Shown here: positions 1 through 12,864 of the stretch, in pieces
Numbering within the stretch: the first letter of the stretch is position 1
Layout of the letters: each line of letters begins with the position of its first letter
From: Dipylidium caninum
Taxonomy: Eukaryota > Platyhelminthes > Cestoda > Cyclophyllidea > Dipylidiidae
DNA: 64,000 nt
Assembly (NCBI GenBank): GCA_017562135.1
Contig: QEYB01000766.1
Coordinates: 930,001-994,000, forward strand
Reading direction: 5' to 3'
Notes under the pieces: model-generated
Seen by the model: the letters and a program-made list of their open reading frames with translations, nothing else
What the model was told of the DNA's origin: nothing
The model's database searches: none
Translations under genes and position numbers: made by a program

Positions 1-486
1 GCCCAGTGAGTGCCGCCAGCACTGGTCGGCGACGTGGGTCTTCTGTCGTCCTGCTACGATTGCGGATGTGCCAGCGCTTGTTGCATACACGCCGGTTGAA
101 AGCCGAGGCGCAGGAGTCAAAGTAAGGCGATGGTTTCGGTAGTGATGGCGAAGTCTGTATCGTCGTGGGACAACGGAAGATCTGGACCGGCGTTCGCGAA
201 ATGCACCGGCGAACAGTTTGTCAACAACGGGGATAAATTCTAACCCCTGGGGGCCTTTTCCACTCCCCACCTTGAACAATGACCCCCTTCGAGGCAACAA
301 AAGGCGTGTGCCGAAGTCGCTTACTCCTTCCCCTAACCGACTCGTCCACTACCCACTTTGTTAAAAAGTTATAAATCTAAATAACCTCTTGTGCTTGGTC
401 TGTGAGGCAAAATATTCCCCGAGTTTCGTCTTCTCGCCTCCCGCCACGGCGAGGAAGGCGGTATTAAAGTCCTTTTTGTTTCGTAG
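1..486. other. No gene seen; probably intron or upstream part of the M1 aminopeptidase gene
   Basis: No stretch here translates into anything resembling the N-terminal part of an M1 aminopeptidase, although the exon starting at 487 begins in mid-codon behind a clear acceptor. This segment is therefore most likely intron, and the missing 5' exons (about 130 to 180 codons, signal anchor and first beta strands) lie upstream of the window. Confidence 0.5.
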
Positions 487-3400
487 GTACTTGGCGACGA
501 GCCAGTTGCAGCCGACAGACGCCAGACGCGTGTTCCCATGCTGGGACGAACCTGCCTTCAAGTCAATCTTCAAGGTGATCCACAGAGACCTTTCTGCCTT
601 TTATCTTTCACCGTATTTGCGCCTCACTCCGACGACTACACCAGGCTAGTTGTCATTCCACGCGCCTTGGGCCTCGAGAGTGTGGAGTATCCAGCCACCT
701 CCGGGTGCCCACACGCCTCCACTTAATCACTTTCTCTAAATAGCCAGAATTTATGTGAAAGGAAAAAGGAGATCACGAATGCCTCGCTGTAGTAGTGTAC
801 AGTTCACTTAAACTGCAGCCATAAAGTTGTCCTTATGGAGTAGTGGAGTGCATACCCTGCCAAATAGATAAGCATCGTCCGGAGAGAGGACTTCCACTCA
901 CTGTCCAACATGCCACTGGTGGAGTCGCGTCCTCTGGGCAACGGGTGGGTCGAGGACAGTTACAAGCCAACCCTCAACACGTCCACCTACCTCCTCGCCT
1001 TCGTCGTCTCCCAGTGTCAGAGCCTCTCCGGATTGGACTCGCGAAACAGGAATGTGCGTTTATTCTTTCATTTGGCCACAGTTTCATTGAATGTCAACCG
1101 ACTTAATTGGCGGACCCCGTGAGGTCCAGGTCCGTCGGGGAAAGGGGCGATTTGGGACCGCGCAAGATGTGCGCCTGGTCGTCGGCGGCTGAGTCCTCCG
1201 GCCCGGGATGCACACTTAGACGTCCGCACGACGCCTCGTCTTGACGCCTGTTTCGCCACGGAGTGATCCGTTGGCTGGGGTTAACCGCCCTCGAAGCTGC
1301 ATTCCCGCCACACTTTGGCGTGTCCCTCCTGCACTCGCGGTGCAGAAAACCTTCTCGACGTCGACTATGCGTCCTCGCGAATGGCCACACGCCACTCACC
1401 GCGACGGCAGAGGGCGTCTCCTCGTGTGCGTCCTCTTGGCACCGCGAATTTTTTCTGGGGGCGTGGAGTTGGATGTGCGCAGCACCTACCAACTGCGGTG
1501 TTGGCATGCTTAGATAATTTAGTAACTGTCACCACGCCTGTCACCGTCATCGACGCGGACGTGGTCGGACGGCTGTCTCCGCACTGAGTAATGCGCTTCC
1601 GCCGCCATCACATTCGCCTTCCGCACCTCCCACACACTTTTCAGCTGTGGTGGGTGCATGGCTACCCTCCGTGCCGCCTCGTTGTCTCGTCCCACCGACC
1701 CGTCAATTATCTCCCCCAACTCCCCGTCCCCCACTCTCTGCATTCCAGCTTCGTCAGCTGCTGCAACTCGTGACTGAGGCTGCTGGCTCTGTTTTTCAGT
1801 TCACCATTTGGGCTCGACCCGACCTCATCTCCGCGGCTGAGTACGCCCTCGATATCGGCAAGAAGATCATCGGCTTCTTCGAGGACTACTTCGAGTTGGA
1901 ATATCCTCTTGAGAAGACCGGTAGGACCTCTCCATTCCGCCGATATGCTTTTGCCTGCGCCACCCCCAATCTGTGTCACCTCGGGCAAGATTTGTCGTGG
2001 AAAGTGTCATTTTGAGGGCAGACTGCCCTTTGTGCGGCAGGCGAAAGTGTTCCTCGCACCAACAATTAGCTCACTTGTGTGAACTTTAAATCGGCTCGGT
2101 GTTAGTCGAGTGGTGATGTTGGGCGAAGTGGCGCGTGCAACTTTGTTTACAAACACAGGTCAGACGGCATCTTGCGCCACCCACTGAGAGCCCCTGACGG
2201 ACTGTGTCACTCGTGCCAAAGTGAGCGACGGCGACAGTCCATCAACTCGGCTGTCGGGCTTAGACAGGATGCTTCTCCTTCTCCCCGTTGTGCTACACAC
2301 GTGGCCTCAGCGGGCGGAAGGTCTGCGTTCAGCTTTTAGGAACTGCCAACTACTCCTCCCCTCGCATCAGCCGTCGAGTCTATTAGCGCCACTACGACTT
2401 TTGCTAGCATTCTCTTTGTCGTACACGCCACCACTGACCCGATTTTCGCTTTTTCCTCGAAGACATGCTCGCCGTTCCGCACTTCGCAGCCGGGGCGATG
2501 GAGAACTGGGGTCTGCTCATATACCGCGAAGCGACACTCATCTGGGACCCGCACAGCGGGACGGAATTCGCCCGCCAGAAGGTCGCCACCGTCATCTCCC
2601 ACGAGATCGCCCACCAGGTGAGACTCTCTGAGCGCCCCGACCCGTCCCGGCGTCTTTGGGTGCACGCCAGTAGCCGGAGAAATAGAATTGCCTTCCCAGC
2701 GTCGTCCACGTAAAATGTCGGGTCGTTTTTTCTTCGTTTTGGGTCGTCACTCCTCTGACTGCGAATGTACAGATTATTCGTTGTAGACCGGGGCCGATTG
2801 CGTCCAACATTAAATTCCCCACGGGCAGAGAATCGCTTTGGATAAAATACACTTTCTGGGAATACAAAAATTCTACGGGAACGTCGAAGCAGAACACTAA
2901 GAGGTGTTTTGAGGATTTTGGGGATATTTTCTGAAGGAAAAAGGTGGAGGAAAAGGGGACGAAAAGTGACATAGTGTTAGGGAGGCTGAGCCAACGAACA
3001 CGTTTTCTCCCACAAAGTAAAGCTATTTTGGCGTGTGTGTGTGTGTGTGTTTGAGGGGAGAACTCTCGACTCCTCAGTGGGGGCATAAGCCTCTGGCCTC
3101 CGAGTTGCCCGACTCAGACGAAACCGCCCTTATTTGTCCGCCCCACTCGCGGGCAACTCCCTCCAAACGGCTCCGAGAAGTCGCCAGGAGGGTTTTGACT
3201 TCGTGGACGAGGCATCCGCTGCCGGCCTTTATTCCATCGTCGACTTTCCCCCTCGCTGCTATAAGTGACTTAAAGGAGAGTACTTGCTTTGGAACCGGCA
3301 GAACCCCTCCAGACTGCGTGAACTCTAAGGTTTGCGTCTTTCAGTGGTTTGGCAACCTGGTGACTCTGGACTGGTGGGACGACCTCTGGCTGAATGAGGG

Positions 3401-6400
3401 CTTCGCAACCTTCGTGGAGTACATTGGCGTGGCCCACGCGGAGCCAACGTGGAATATGGTGAGTTCCTCTTCGTCTTCTTGATGGGGTGTTATGCCCCGA
3501 GGACATGGACAATTGACGTTGCGACGAGCACTTCTTTGTCCGTCAGTGTTCACCGGAGGTGATGTCTTCATTTTCCGCACTGAAACTCAAACAGAGAGGA
3601 CTTTTTTAATATTTTGGTGCCAATTTTAGGATGAACAATTTGCGGTGCATCAGCTGCAAAAGGTTCTCTTCGTCGACTCCCTAACAACCACGCATCCGGT
3701 CTTCTTGCCAGTCTCCCATCCGGACGAAATCAACGACATTTTTGATGCGATCTCCTACAATAAGGTGAGTGGGTGCTCATGCGTCTCTCGTCTCTCCACC
3801 CGCGCCTCGGACGGTTGCTGCATTTTGCCAGCATTCAGTGCTGCCAGGGTGCGGAGACCCCCCCTCTAGTTGGGGCTATTCCACCTTGCTTGCTGGCCAC
3901 CCGACTCGCGACGGGGCTGCCGGCAGCATGAAACGCGTGGCCACTTAATTGGCCACCCGCCTCCGCGTCCGCCCCGCCCTGCGTCGTCGGGTCCGACAGC
4001 GAGAGTTGCTCGAATGCACGCATTCACGATGCCCCCCGAAGGCTGCCTCCGCGAACGGCTCCTTCTCTCAGTCGCCTGTCACTGCCGACGGTGGCGACAG
4101 TGGTTGATTTGGCCTTCGACACTGGAAAGGGGAGAGAGGTTGTTTGATCCTCGTGTCACCCACCGACGTGCCGAGTGGCGAGCGGACAGGCTGCAGGCCA
4201 CGTTCGCGCCGTGTCTCCTTGACATTGACAGCGGATTCACTTCCGGCCACTTTGCACCGGACGAGGGTAGAAAGTGCGCCTCGACTGCTTAACTAACCGA
4301 AATTGCCCTCTCTCGCTCTCTCGTGCTGTCAACCGAAATTCATTTCCCTCGGTTTGCGTTTTCTGATTTTATTTGTCGAGAGTGTTCCTCAACGTGCTGC
4401 CTTCTACGACGATGTGATTTACTGTGTTCGGCGCGACACCTGATTTCCCTCTCCCCTCTCCGCCCAACCCGAGAGCTTGCGCGGGGGGCGCGGGGGGCGC
4501 GGGGGAGCGGTGCCTCGGGGGCATGGCGTAAATTTCCATGTCCCCAGACTGCTGGGCGATCTCCCACAAACACACCGGGCAGGCGGCATTTGCCTCGCAG
4601 ACCGCAGGTCCTCCGCCCTTAGGCGGCCGCCAGGTTACACGAAGTGCTGCCCTCGTGGCCGGCTGGTAATCTCCGGCTATGATCTGGCGTCCACCTCGCC
4701 TGCCAGGTCGCGGGAAGCGGTCGCCCTGTTAATTTTATCTACACTCATCAGTCAAATACCCGATCACATGTCATCTCTTCTAGGGGGCCTCTATACTTCG
4801 CATGGTTGAAGCCTTCCTTGGCCGAGAGGTTTTTCGCCAGGGCCTTAAGGTCAGTTGATGTGGTGAAGAGACCCAAGTCGGTTTACTCTGGTTACCTGGC
4901 AATTTCTTCTTTTAGATTTACTTGTCTAAGCACAAGTTTAAGAACACCAAACCCAACGACTTGTGGGACGCCTTCATCGAGGTTAGTGCACACCCCCGAC
5001 CAGCCGCCCCACCTCACCACCGCCCCGGTCTACAGCCTCGCCGCCCCCCATGAATAACGCGCAGATCTGAATTGTCTGGCCGTGTCCTCGTGTGAAGGCG
5101 GTCGACACCTCTTCAGACAAGACAAATGAAGTCTTGTTGCCTCACCGCCCGACCACTTCCATCTTCATCCGCCCGCCCACCTGCCCACCCGCGCTCCCCG
5201 CCCTTCGCCCCCTCCATCGCACGGCATTTGCATTTAGTGCGAGGCAGCCGGCTGGCGCCCAGGTCAAATTAGCATATTGCCAGGCCATAGGGTCTCTCTG
5301 ATCTCGTCTGGCGCCTTGGACGATTTAGCATTTTGCAAATACCTCATTCTCTTCACCTGGTGCGCAGTGCAAAGGAACTTCAAAATTGATTGGTGTGTGG
5401 AGGCAAAGACGGGCCTCGTCCCGCCTGTCGCCCTCCTTCTTCCCGTCCCAGGTCTCGACCGCCACTCATTGCGACGTGCCGCCGCCCGCGTGCCGAGTGT
5501 TCACGACTGCCGCTCTGCGGCCACCCACAACTTTCACCGAGTGCCGGGCATCTGGTCACGATCTGTTGCCAAACGACCTTTCACTTGACCCAGTGATTCT
5601 GTCCTGACTTCGGACAAAACCAGACGTAGATAACGCCACACCGCCGGGGATCGGCGTGCACTGTCCCAGCACCGCCACGCCTCTCCGCCGTTGCTGGGGT
5701 GTCTTGCTGCCAAACTGCCCCACTGCATCGTCTGTCACCCCAACTCCATCACGCGTGTCGGAGTTTACCCATCTTGTGTTCAGTGGTGTGTACCTGCGTG
5801 AATTGGTGCCAAGTCGGCACAGGGACCTTCTCTTTCGCCGTATACCTCGCACACTAAGGCGAGAGATTTTGAGGGAAGTCGAACCCTCCGTCGCGCAGCA
5901 CCCGTTGGGTCCTGCCGATCTGAAGTAGGCCAGTTTTCGCCTGCAAGGCCAACTGATCACCGAGTTCACGGTCAAATTCTCCGACGTGGAAATACCGGCC
6001 ACTCCAGTCAACCCCAAATCCCCTCTTGGTGGGGAGCGCGAGGGCGACGAGGCAACTTCCATCCCTCGCCTCTCCCCCCCCACCGCCCCATTCACCCACC
6101 CACTCCTCAGCGCCAAATTGGGCGCTCGTCTGGCCGTGTAGTCGACTGATTCAGAGGGGCGAATCACCCTCTCGGGAGTGAATCTCACATGCGTGTCGTC
6201 TTCCGTGCCAATTGTGTAGAGCTTGTGGGTAATTTGCAAGACTTCCCCTGTTAAATTACACCGCAACGTTTGGCGCTTTGACACAATTCCGTAATCGCTC
6301 GCCTATCTACCGCAGCGGATGCTTTTTTCTCCCCACAGGCGAATTCGAACTCGGGCCGTTACGTCGATGTTCAGGCAATTATGAACGTGTGGATCCGGCA

Positions 6401-9400
6401 GGCCGGCTACCCCGTGGTCTCGGTGAAGCGACTCGGCGGGAACCAGTTCGAGCTGACGCAGAACCGATTCGTGCTTGGCGTCAATCGAGAAAACGCCTCG
6501 AGAAACTTGGACTTTGGGTCAGTCCCCACCTTCCATTCCCGCTGACAACCCCGTTGGCCCGAAGACGGTGGACTCGCTGCCGTCTTTGGGGCGTTGAGAA
6601 CTCTGCTTTGGAATGTGGAATTAGAGCTTATCCGTGGCGCTGCTTTCACTGCCGCCTGCACCCAGTTTGTACTGACGGGGAGGAGAGCTTAAACTCACCC
6701 AGACAAGAGCAACTGCTGCGGCTTCTTTTAACACTTTTGAGCAGTGCTAGGAAATGCGGTGTTGGAGGAGGGTGCACAAGCTCCCGGAGGTTCCACTTTG
6801 TTACGTCCACGTGGTGATGTGAGCGCCCGAAGAAACACCCCCACGAGTTTTTTCCCTCCTCCTCCTCCTCCTCCTCCTCGGCAGTGCCTTTCGTGCGGGC
6901 ATTTCCCAGTCCTCTCCGCGCCGAAACGCTGTTCTCACCGCCTTCCTACCCATTTCAGCACTCTGTGGAGCATCCCGGTCACCTATGCGGTCAAATCGGA
7001 GGACGTGAGCGAGGCTGAAAACCGCATCGTCTGGATGAATGAGAGTAAGTCAGGCACACCGTATTTTCTGGCTCTCAAGAGCACCCATCTTCTGTCCACT
7101 CGCTCCCGTCGTCCGGCTTCACCACTCTGCTCTGCTGAGACTGCGTTGGCTACTGAGATGCCCTTAAATCTCGTCTATAGTCTGCACGCGAAAATCTTAC
7201 CTGGAATATTTTCTTGCGTGCAGTTGATCTGAGATTGCGTGTCATCCGCTTCATTCAAGACAAAGTCTTAGTTATTAACAGAATGTCCGAGAGGGAGTTT
7301 ATAAAGCTGGCTCCTCCTTCTGTCCGCTTCACTAAATGAAAGCGTAAAAGCGGAGAACTGTGTGGTGCCGTGCATGAAGACGGTCCGGTGGACCGCTGTG
7401 GACCGAAGACGCACCTCCCGCGGGCCTGACGAAAAGGCCGACGTGTCGAGCGGCGCCACCAGACTCTCGACGAGCGCCAATGCCGCCGTCGGGACGGTGG
7501 GGCCTCAGCTTGTTGGGGGGAGGTGTGCTGTCGCCGCAGGCCGCCGGACTGGGTCCAGTGCGGGGATCAGGCGATAAACACAGCAACGCGCTGCAAGACC
7601 TCGGCATTCCTGTCTCATTCATCTGTGGCCCTTGGTTTCAGGGAATTTGGTCCTACAAATTGACATCCCCGAGGGTCACTGGTACGCACTCAATCTTCGG
7701 GAGGCGGGCTTTTACCGGGTGAACTACGACTCGGAGAACTGGCGTCTGCTAACCGAGGCTCTTCACACCAACCCCGCGGTAGGCATTCTTGCCCTCCTCT
7801 TCCTCAACACGCAGTGGCCTCTCCGCCGCCCGGAAGGGAGACTTTCCCGCCCACCCATCCGCCTGTCATTGGCGCAATCCACCAGTTGACGTTCGCTCGT
7901 GGCCGACTGTGTTCCTCTCAGACGGGACAGCGGGTGGCGGAAGAGATCATTCCGTGGATTGCAGTGCGACTTGGCCACTCCAGAAAAATAATTTCGTTTT
8001 GGTGTTAAAATCTCGTAACCATTTGACGTAGAAGGACGGAATAGTTGCGAGGGTAAATGGTGCGGAAGACCGCGGTCTCTCTGCAGCCGATTGGATGCTC
8101 CGCGAAGACCACTTAATTCACTACGCCTGAGCGCCACGAACTGACATTGGAGTCTTTCTTGTAGGAAGTCCCACGACTGATGCGTGCCCAGCTGATTGAC
8201 GATAGTTTCCACATCGCCAAGTAAGTCGTTTTAGCTAATTGTGCCTTGCGGCATGTTGATAAGAGGGACTGTCGGCCCCTGTGGTGCCCACAGATCCCTT
8301 TTGCCCCGCCTCCCGACTCGAGCACGTCCCATGCTGGCGGAGGCGGATGCTGTGGAACTCACTTTTTCCCTCGTGTCTCTAGCCAGGGTGCCCTCTCCTT
8401 CGAGGTGTTCCTCAACCTGACGCGTTACCTTCGCGCCGAACGTGAGTACGTGCCGCTGCATGCCGCGCACCGGGCCTTCGACTACCTATACGACATGTTC
8501 GTAATGCGCAACAGTCACGCGCTGTTGAAGACCTACGTGAGCAGCCTCATCTCCGAGGCCTACGAGGGCATCGAGTGGACCGCCGACAAGCAGCACAACA
8601 GCCACCTCATCAAGTAGCTCTTCCCGCCGAAGTCGCATCTATTTTATGCGTGCTAGTGGGAAGGGGTGCCTTCCATTTCCTACCCCAGACTCTCTCAGAG
8701 GCATATTTTTTTGCCCTCTTCCCTTCCTCTCTGCCAAACCGGCTGTGTGCGGTGGACCTACCTAAAGTACTGTCGGGACATTCACTTCGAGCGTACGGGG
8801 GGGGAGGATCAGCAGCTCCCCCCCCCCGACGGCTTTCGAGAGCCGAGAGGAGGCATCTGTTGACCTCGCCGCGGTGACATGTGCGCTCGCGTGATTCGGG
8901 GTGTCCTGTTTCTCCCACAGGCAGTGACCCTCGGAGAGGCGATTTATCGCCAACTTGCAGGCATTACGTAGAGTCCTCCTCATGCTTAGGGGGCGGCGGC
9001 ACCTTAGTAGCTACGATGAAACGTTACTGGCTCATTCCTGGACGGACTTCTCAAAGCGGTGTAGTCCGAGCGCTCGGGACGCCACCGGGTGGTCGTGGTG
9101 GCAGCGGACCACGAGGTCCAACGCTCGGCCGCTGCCACCGGAGGGCAGCGCAGCGAGGCCGGGTGGTTGCCGTTTGCGCGACCAGGCTGACGGCGCCTAA
9201 TCGGAGTCGGTGGATTAAGTCGCCTCCCACTCCCCTCATTGTCGGAGTGTCAACTATGCCATTAGCATTCTTTTTAACAATCATGAAAATAGAGGAATTT
9301 AAAGTTCACCCTTGTGTGTATTTATTGTGTGGGGCCACAACCGTAGCCGAATCGCCTTGGCACTCGTCGCATAAATGCCTGTCTTGCGCCTTCTCGAAGT

Positions 9401-11663
9401 TGCTATCGCGCGGCACTACTTCACGTCGTTGTGCCCTCCTTCTCCTCCTCCTCCTCCTCCTCCTCCTCCTCCCCCTCGCCTCCCCGTCTCCTCGTCTCCT
9501 CCTCCTTGTGAATGCCACTTTTATATCATTTTTCTCCTTCCCTCGTGTTGCCTAATCCATGCTCCGTCCGCCTCACCTCCTCCAGCATGGCTCGGCAAAT
9601 CATCGTGTCAATGGCCTGCTCCGCCGACCACAGCGACTGTGTGATGAGGTCGAAGACGCTCTTCAGCGAGTTCATGCGGGACCCGGTCAGTCGCAAGTGA
9701 GTCTCCCCAAACTCGCATTCGTCCCGCTCCTTTCGGCATTTCGAGGGCCCCGGTAGTCGCAACGCAGGCTTCAAATTCACCTTTAACAAACAACTTGAGA
9801 GTAAATGTCGCGGGCAGTGCCGGCTGCGATTCCACCCGCTTCAACACTTTTAAGCAGTTTGGGCGCTAATTTGGCCGAACAGCCTCGTCGCTGCTCGACG
9901 ATGTAATGAGGACTGTCGAGGACAGGAAGGAGGTCGTTTTTGTTGTCTTATAACACGACATTCTCAGCCGTGCCACCTCGTGGACGCTCTCAGGCTCACG
10001 CTGTGACTCCACGCGAAGCGCTGGCGATTCAGCGGGGAGAAGACATTGCAAATGACTGTTGTTCGTATCTTTTGTTTTTCCTTAGAATACCAACGAGCCT
10101 GTCCACAACCGTGTACTGTACAGCCATCCGAGAGGGTGGCGTAAAGGAGTGGGACTTCTTGAAGGCGTTGAGCACGAAGGTTTTGCACGAGGACGAGAAG
10201 TACCGCATCCTCGAGGCTCTCGGATGCACACACGATTTTATTCGCTTGAAGACGTGAGTTAGAGGGTAGCGTCGCCTTCTGCCTTTGCGCAACAGAGCAT
10301 TCGACAACTTACCTTCGTACTTCCTCCTGAAGGTACATCCGAGAACTAATCGACGACGCCATCTCTAAGTCCGATGACTTGGATCTCCCCGCGTCCCTCG
10401 GCGGCAACCCGATCGGTCTCTATGTCATTTACGACACCATCAAACGCGAATGGTCCAACAGAAATCAGAGGTAAACGGATTGGCAGGCGCCTCCTCCCCC
10501 CCCTGAGGAGTCCACTTCTCCTTCAGGCCTGTTTGACTGAGTTTAAACTCAGGATGAGGCTGTTTTTTGTCTGCTGCCACTCATGGCCGCCTCTCTGACC
10601 TGCCGTGGACGGTGCGCCCTCCGTGGCAGGGCAGTTGAGCCCGGGTCGCTGGCTCCACATTGGCGGTGATTGCGTTCAACGGGCAGTTGGACAGCAGACC
10701 CCAGGAGGCCGAGGAGTTGAGAGTGATCTTGTTAGACAATAGCCAAACTTTTCATCTAGAATGACCTAATAAATTTGCTCGAGTTCTCTGTGAATATGAC
10801 ATGAATGGCTGCGAGATGCTCTCACACCATTTCTGATATCTTTTTTTTCCTCTCTGCGATTCAGTGCCGTCTCCCCCTTCAAAATGATCCTGAAAGCCGT
10901 GGAAAAACGCGGAATCATTATCCAAACACTGCCGATTCAAGAGGAGGTAGGTCTCGGCTTTCTCGTCATTCCGGTGCGATTGGCGGGAGGTGCCTGCCCC
11001 GACGGCGCATGCGAGGTCACATTCTGGTAGCCTCGGGCCTAACTGTCCGTGGCTTTGGGGAATAAGCGTGGCTTGGAGGCAAATTCCCAAATGATATCGT
11101 TGGACGCGGTTGGTGTAAAGAGAGACGCAAAGAAATTCACCAAAATTATTTGATTGCCGGGAACCGGAAACGCAACACGGCGCCGAGAAACTGGGCCTCC
11201 TCGGCCCGCGATGGCCGCATCACATGGCGTCGGACCATCGGGGGCCCCTGGTGACAGGCCACAATCAAACGACCAGTGTAAACAATGATTGTTTATTTTA
11301 TTTTGCAGGCACCTCAACTTCCGTCTGGAATATATCCAATGATAGGCTCATAATCTTTTTCCTTTGCGTTTGAATTGACTGACCACTTCTGTTACGAGAA
11401 CCCGCACATTTTGTGGCGTGGGCCTTGTGGTGGATGCACCGAAGGAGGAGATTCACAAATGATTTTCTTCTCCCCAGTTGATGCGAATGAACGCGACGCT
11501 GCATGAGGAGGCAGACCCTCAGACTGGACGTTGGATTCACCGAATCCTCACACAGTCACGACGGGATCAGAGCTGGCTGGTCAAGTACGCCGAGACTATT
11601 CACTCCTGGCTGAGGCGAGAAGTCCAGTCCCTCCAAGAGCACTCGGTTCCTTTGTCCTCGTAG
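487..11663 (+). CDS. M1-family zinc aminopeptidase (aminopeptidase N / glutamyl aminopeptidase-like), 5'-partial
   Basis: Gluzincin that removes N-terminal amino acids from peptides. Exons: 487-574, 889-1053, 1800-1920, 2463-2617, 3345-3458, 3630-3764, 4784-4849, 4916-4981, 6339-6517, 6959-7044, 7642-7778, 8165-8220, 8383-8613, 9586-9696, 10086-10253, 10333-10470, 10865-10946, 11478-11663 (stop TAG). About 760 codons are present. Visible landmarks, in order: [21 protein letters not shown] and TYLLAFVVS of the N-terminal beta domain; the exopeptidase motif GAMENWG (2463-2617); zinc motif HEIAHQ ending exactly at the 2617 donor; [10 protein letters not shown] with the third zinc ligand Glu in the next exon; then the C-terminal beta sandwich ([11 protein letters not shown]) and helical ERAP1_C-like domain (DLTRYL-type [16 protein letters not shown]). 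The frame between 575 and 888 is not solved: a segment near 606-650 looks like the missing strand but lacks good splice sites. The N-terminus, including any signal anchor, is outside the window, so membrane location cannot be judged. Confidence 0.9.
3033..3050. repeat. (GT)9 microsatellite in an M1 aminopeptidase intron
   Basis: A pure GT dinucleotide run within the intron between the exons ending at 2617 and starting at 3345. Confidence 0.9.
6855..6879. repeat. (CCT)8 trinucleotide run in an intron
   Basis: An uninterrupted CCT tract lying 80 nt upstream of the acceptor at 6958. It is pyrimidine-pure, so it may double as an extended polypyrimidine tract for the exon at 6959. Confidence 0.85.
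9441..9472. repeat. (CTC)n trinucleotide run in an intron
   Basis: About ten CTC units on the + strand, in the intron upstream of the exon at 9586. It creates spurious poly-Leu/poly-Pro open frames on both strands, which are not coding. Confidence 0.85.
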
Positions 11664-11730
11664 CTGTCATCTCACCGCTTGGGCGAGCGCAGGCGGCTCA
11701 ACAGTGTGCCAGCCGACTGCGATGGTAGAA

Positions 11731-11736
11731 ATAAAC
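11731..11736 (+). terminator. Poly(A) signal AATAAA of the M1 aminopeptidase gene
   Basis: Canonical AATAAA, 68 nt after the TAG stop at 11661-11663, implying a short 3' UTR. Confidence 0.7.
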
Positions 11737-11914
11737 GAACAAAACATAGTTCAATGCGTTCTACGTCCACGCTACTCCCACCTTCCTCCTTTCTCCCCAC
11801 CTCCCCGACCTCGACACCCACTCCAGACAAGGTTTTGTCGTCTCTCCTCCCTTTATAATCCTCCGATTTCTCGCAGGACACTTGTCTTCGTTTTGCGAAA
11901 CAACCTCGCAAAAC

Positions 11915-12864
11915 TCAACTCAGCTTTCCCTTGTGTGTTAGACACCCCGAATCCCCCTCGTCGAGTGTGTACTCGGACCACATTTCAACCAAATACCTCT
12001 TGCGTAAAGTATCCAAAACCTTCACCACCTTCTCTTCTTCCTCCATGAGTCTGGATGGACGGATCCCCAGGCCGATTTTTGGCACGACATTCCCAATGCT
12101 GGCCGTGACTAGCGGCATCGACGGTGGACGGCGTCCCACTGATCCGATGGGCCGCTCTTTGGCAGACCAGCGTGGAACACTAAACGATAGAATCGAGGTG
12201 GGAAGCCAAACATTTACATTCCACATTAAAAGTGTGATAACCATGGCAACTGTTGTGTCACCGCTAAGATTGAAACATTTGAAGTGGGGAAACAAAGATA
12301 CTGTTAACACAGGCTAGGAAATGTCGTAAAGAGGTTCTGGTCCCCACGCAGAGCAATGCGTCTTCCCTGATATCGTTGATAATGTTGATATAAAGAAAAT
12401 GTGGCATCTCGAGGAAGCCATTCCCACTTACGACCATGAATGGACAAATATCGCCATAGTTGAGTCGAAGTGAAATCAGTCGAAGAGACCTTATTTTTTG
12501 GACAATAAGATAATCACCTAATGTCTACACAAGTAAATGTGTAGGAGGCCTGGGTGAAGGTTGGCCATTAACAGGTTGAGGTTGGCGCTAATAAGAATAA
12601 AACCTCTGCAAGGTTTAAATTTCTGCTTAGAACTACTTCCCATTTCGGTGGTCAACCATTCGACAAGTTTTCCGCCCAAATCACCGCGTTCCGGCCACAA
12701 ACGATGGGGAGGCTGAACTTTTAATGCTTCATGAAGCACTTGAGGGAAACACTTTACGAAAGTAGAAGTTCGAAGTGCCTCAGTTTGGATGACCACATTC
12801 GATTTCTCCCCTCAGCACTTTTTACATAAATGTCGCTAGGGCACTTTCGTGCTGCCAACGTCAT
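11915..12864 (-). CDS. Candidate spliced gene of unkn own product Confidence 0.3.
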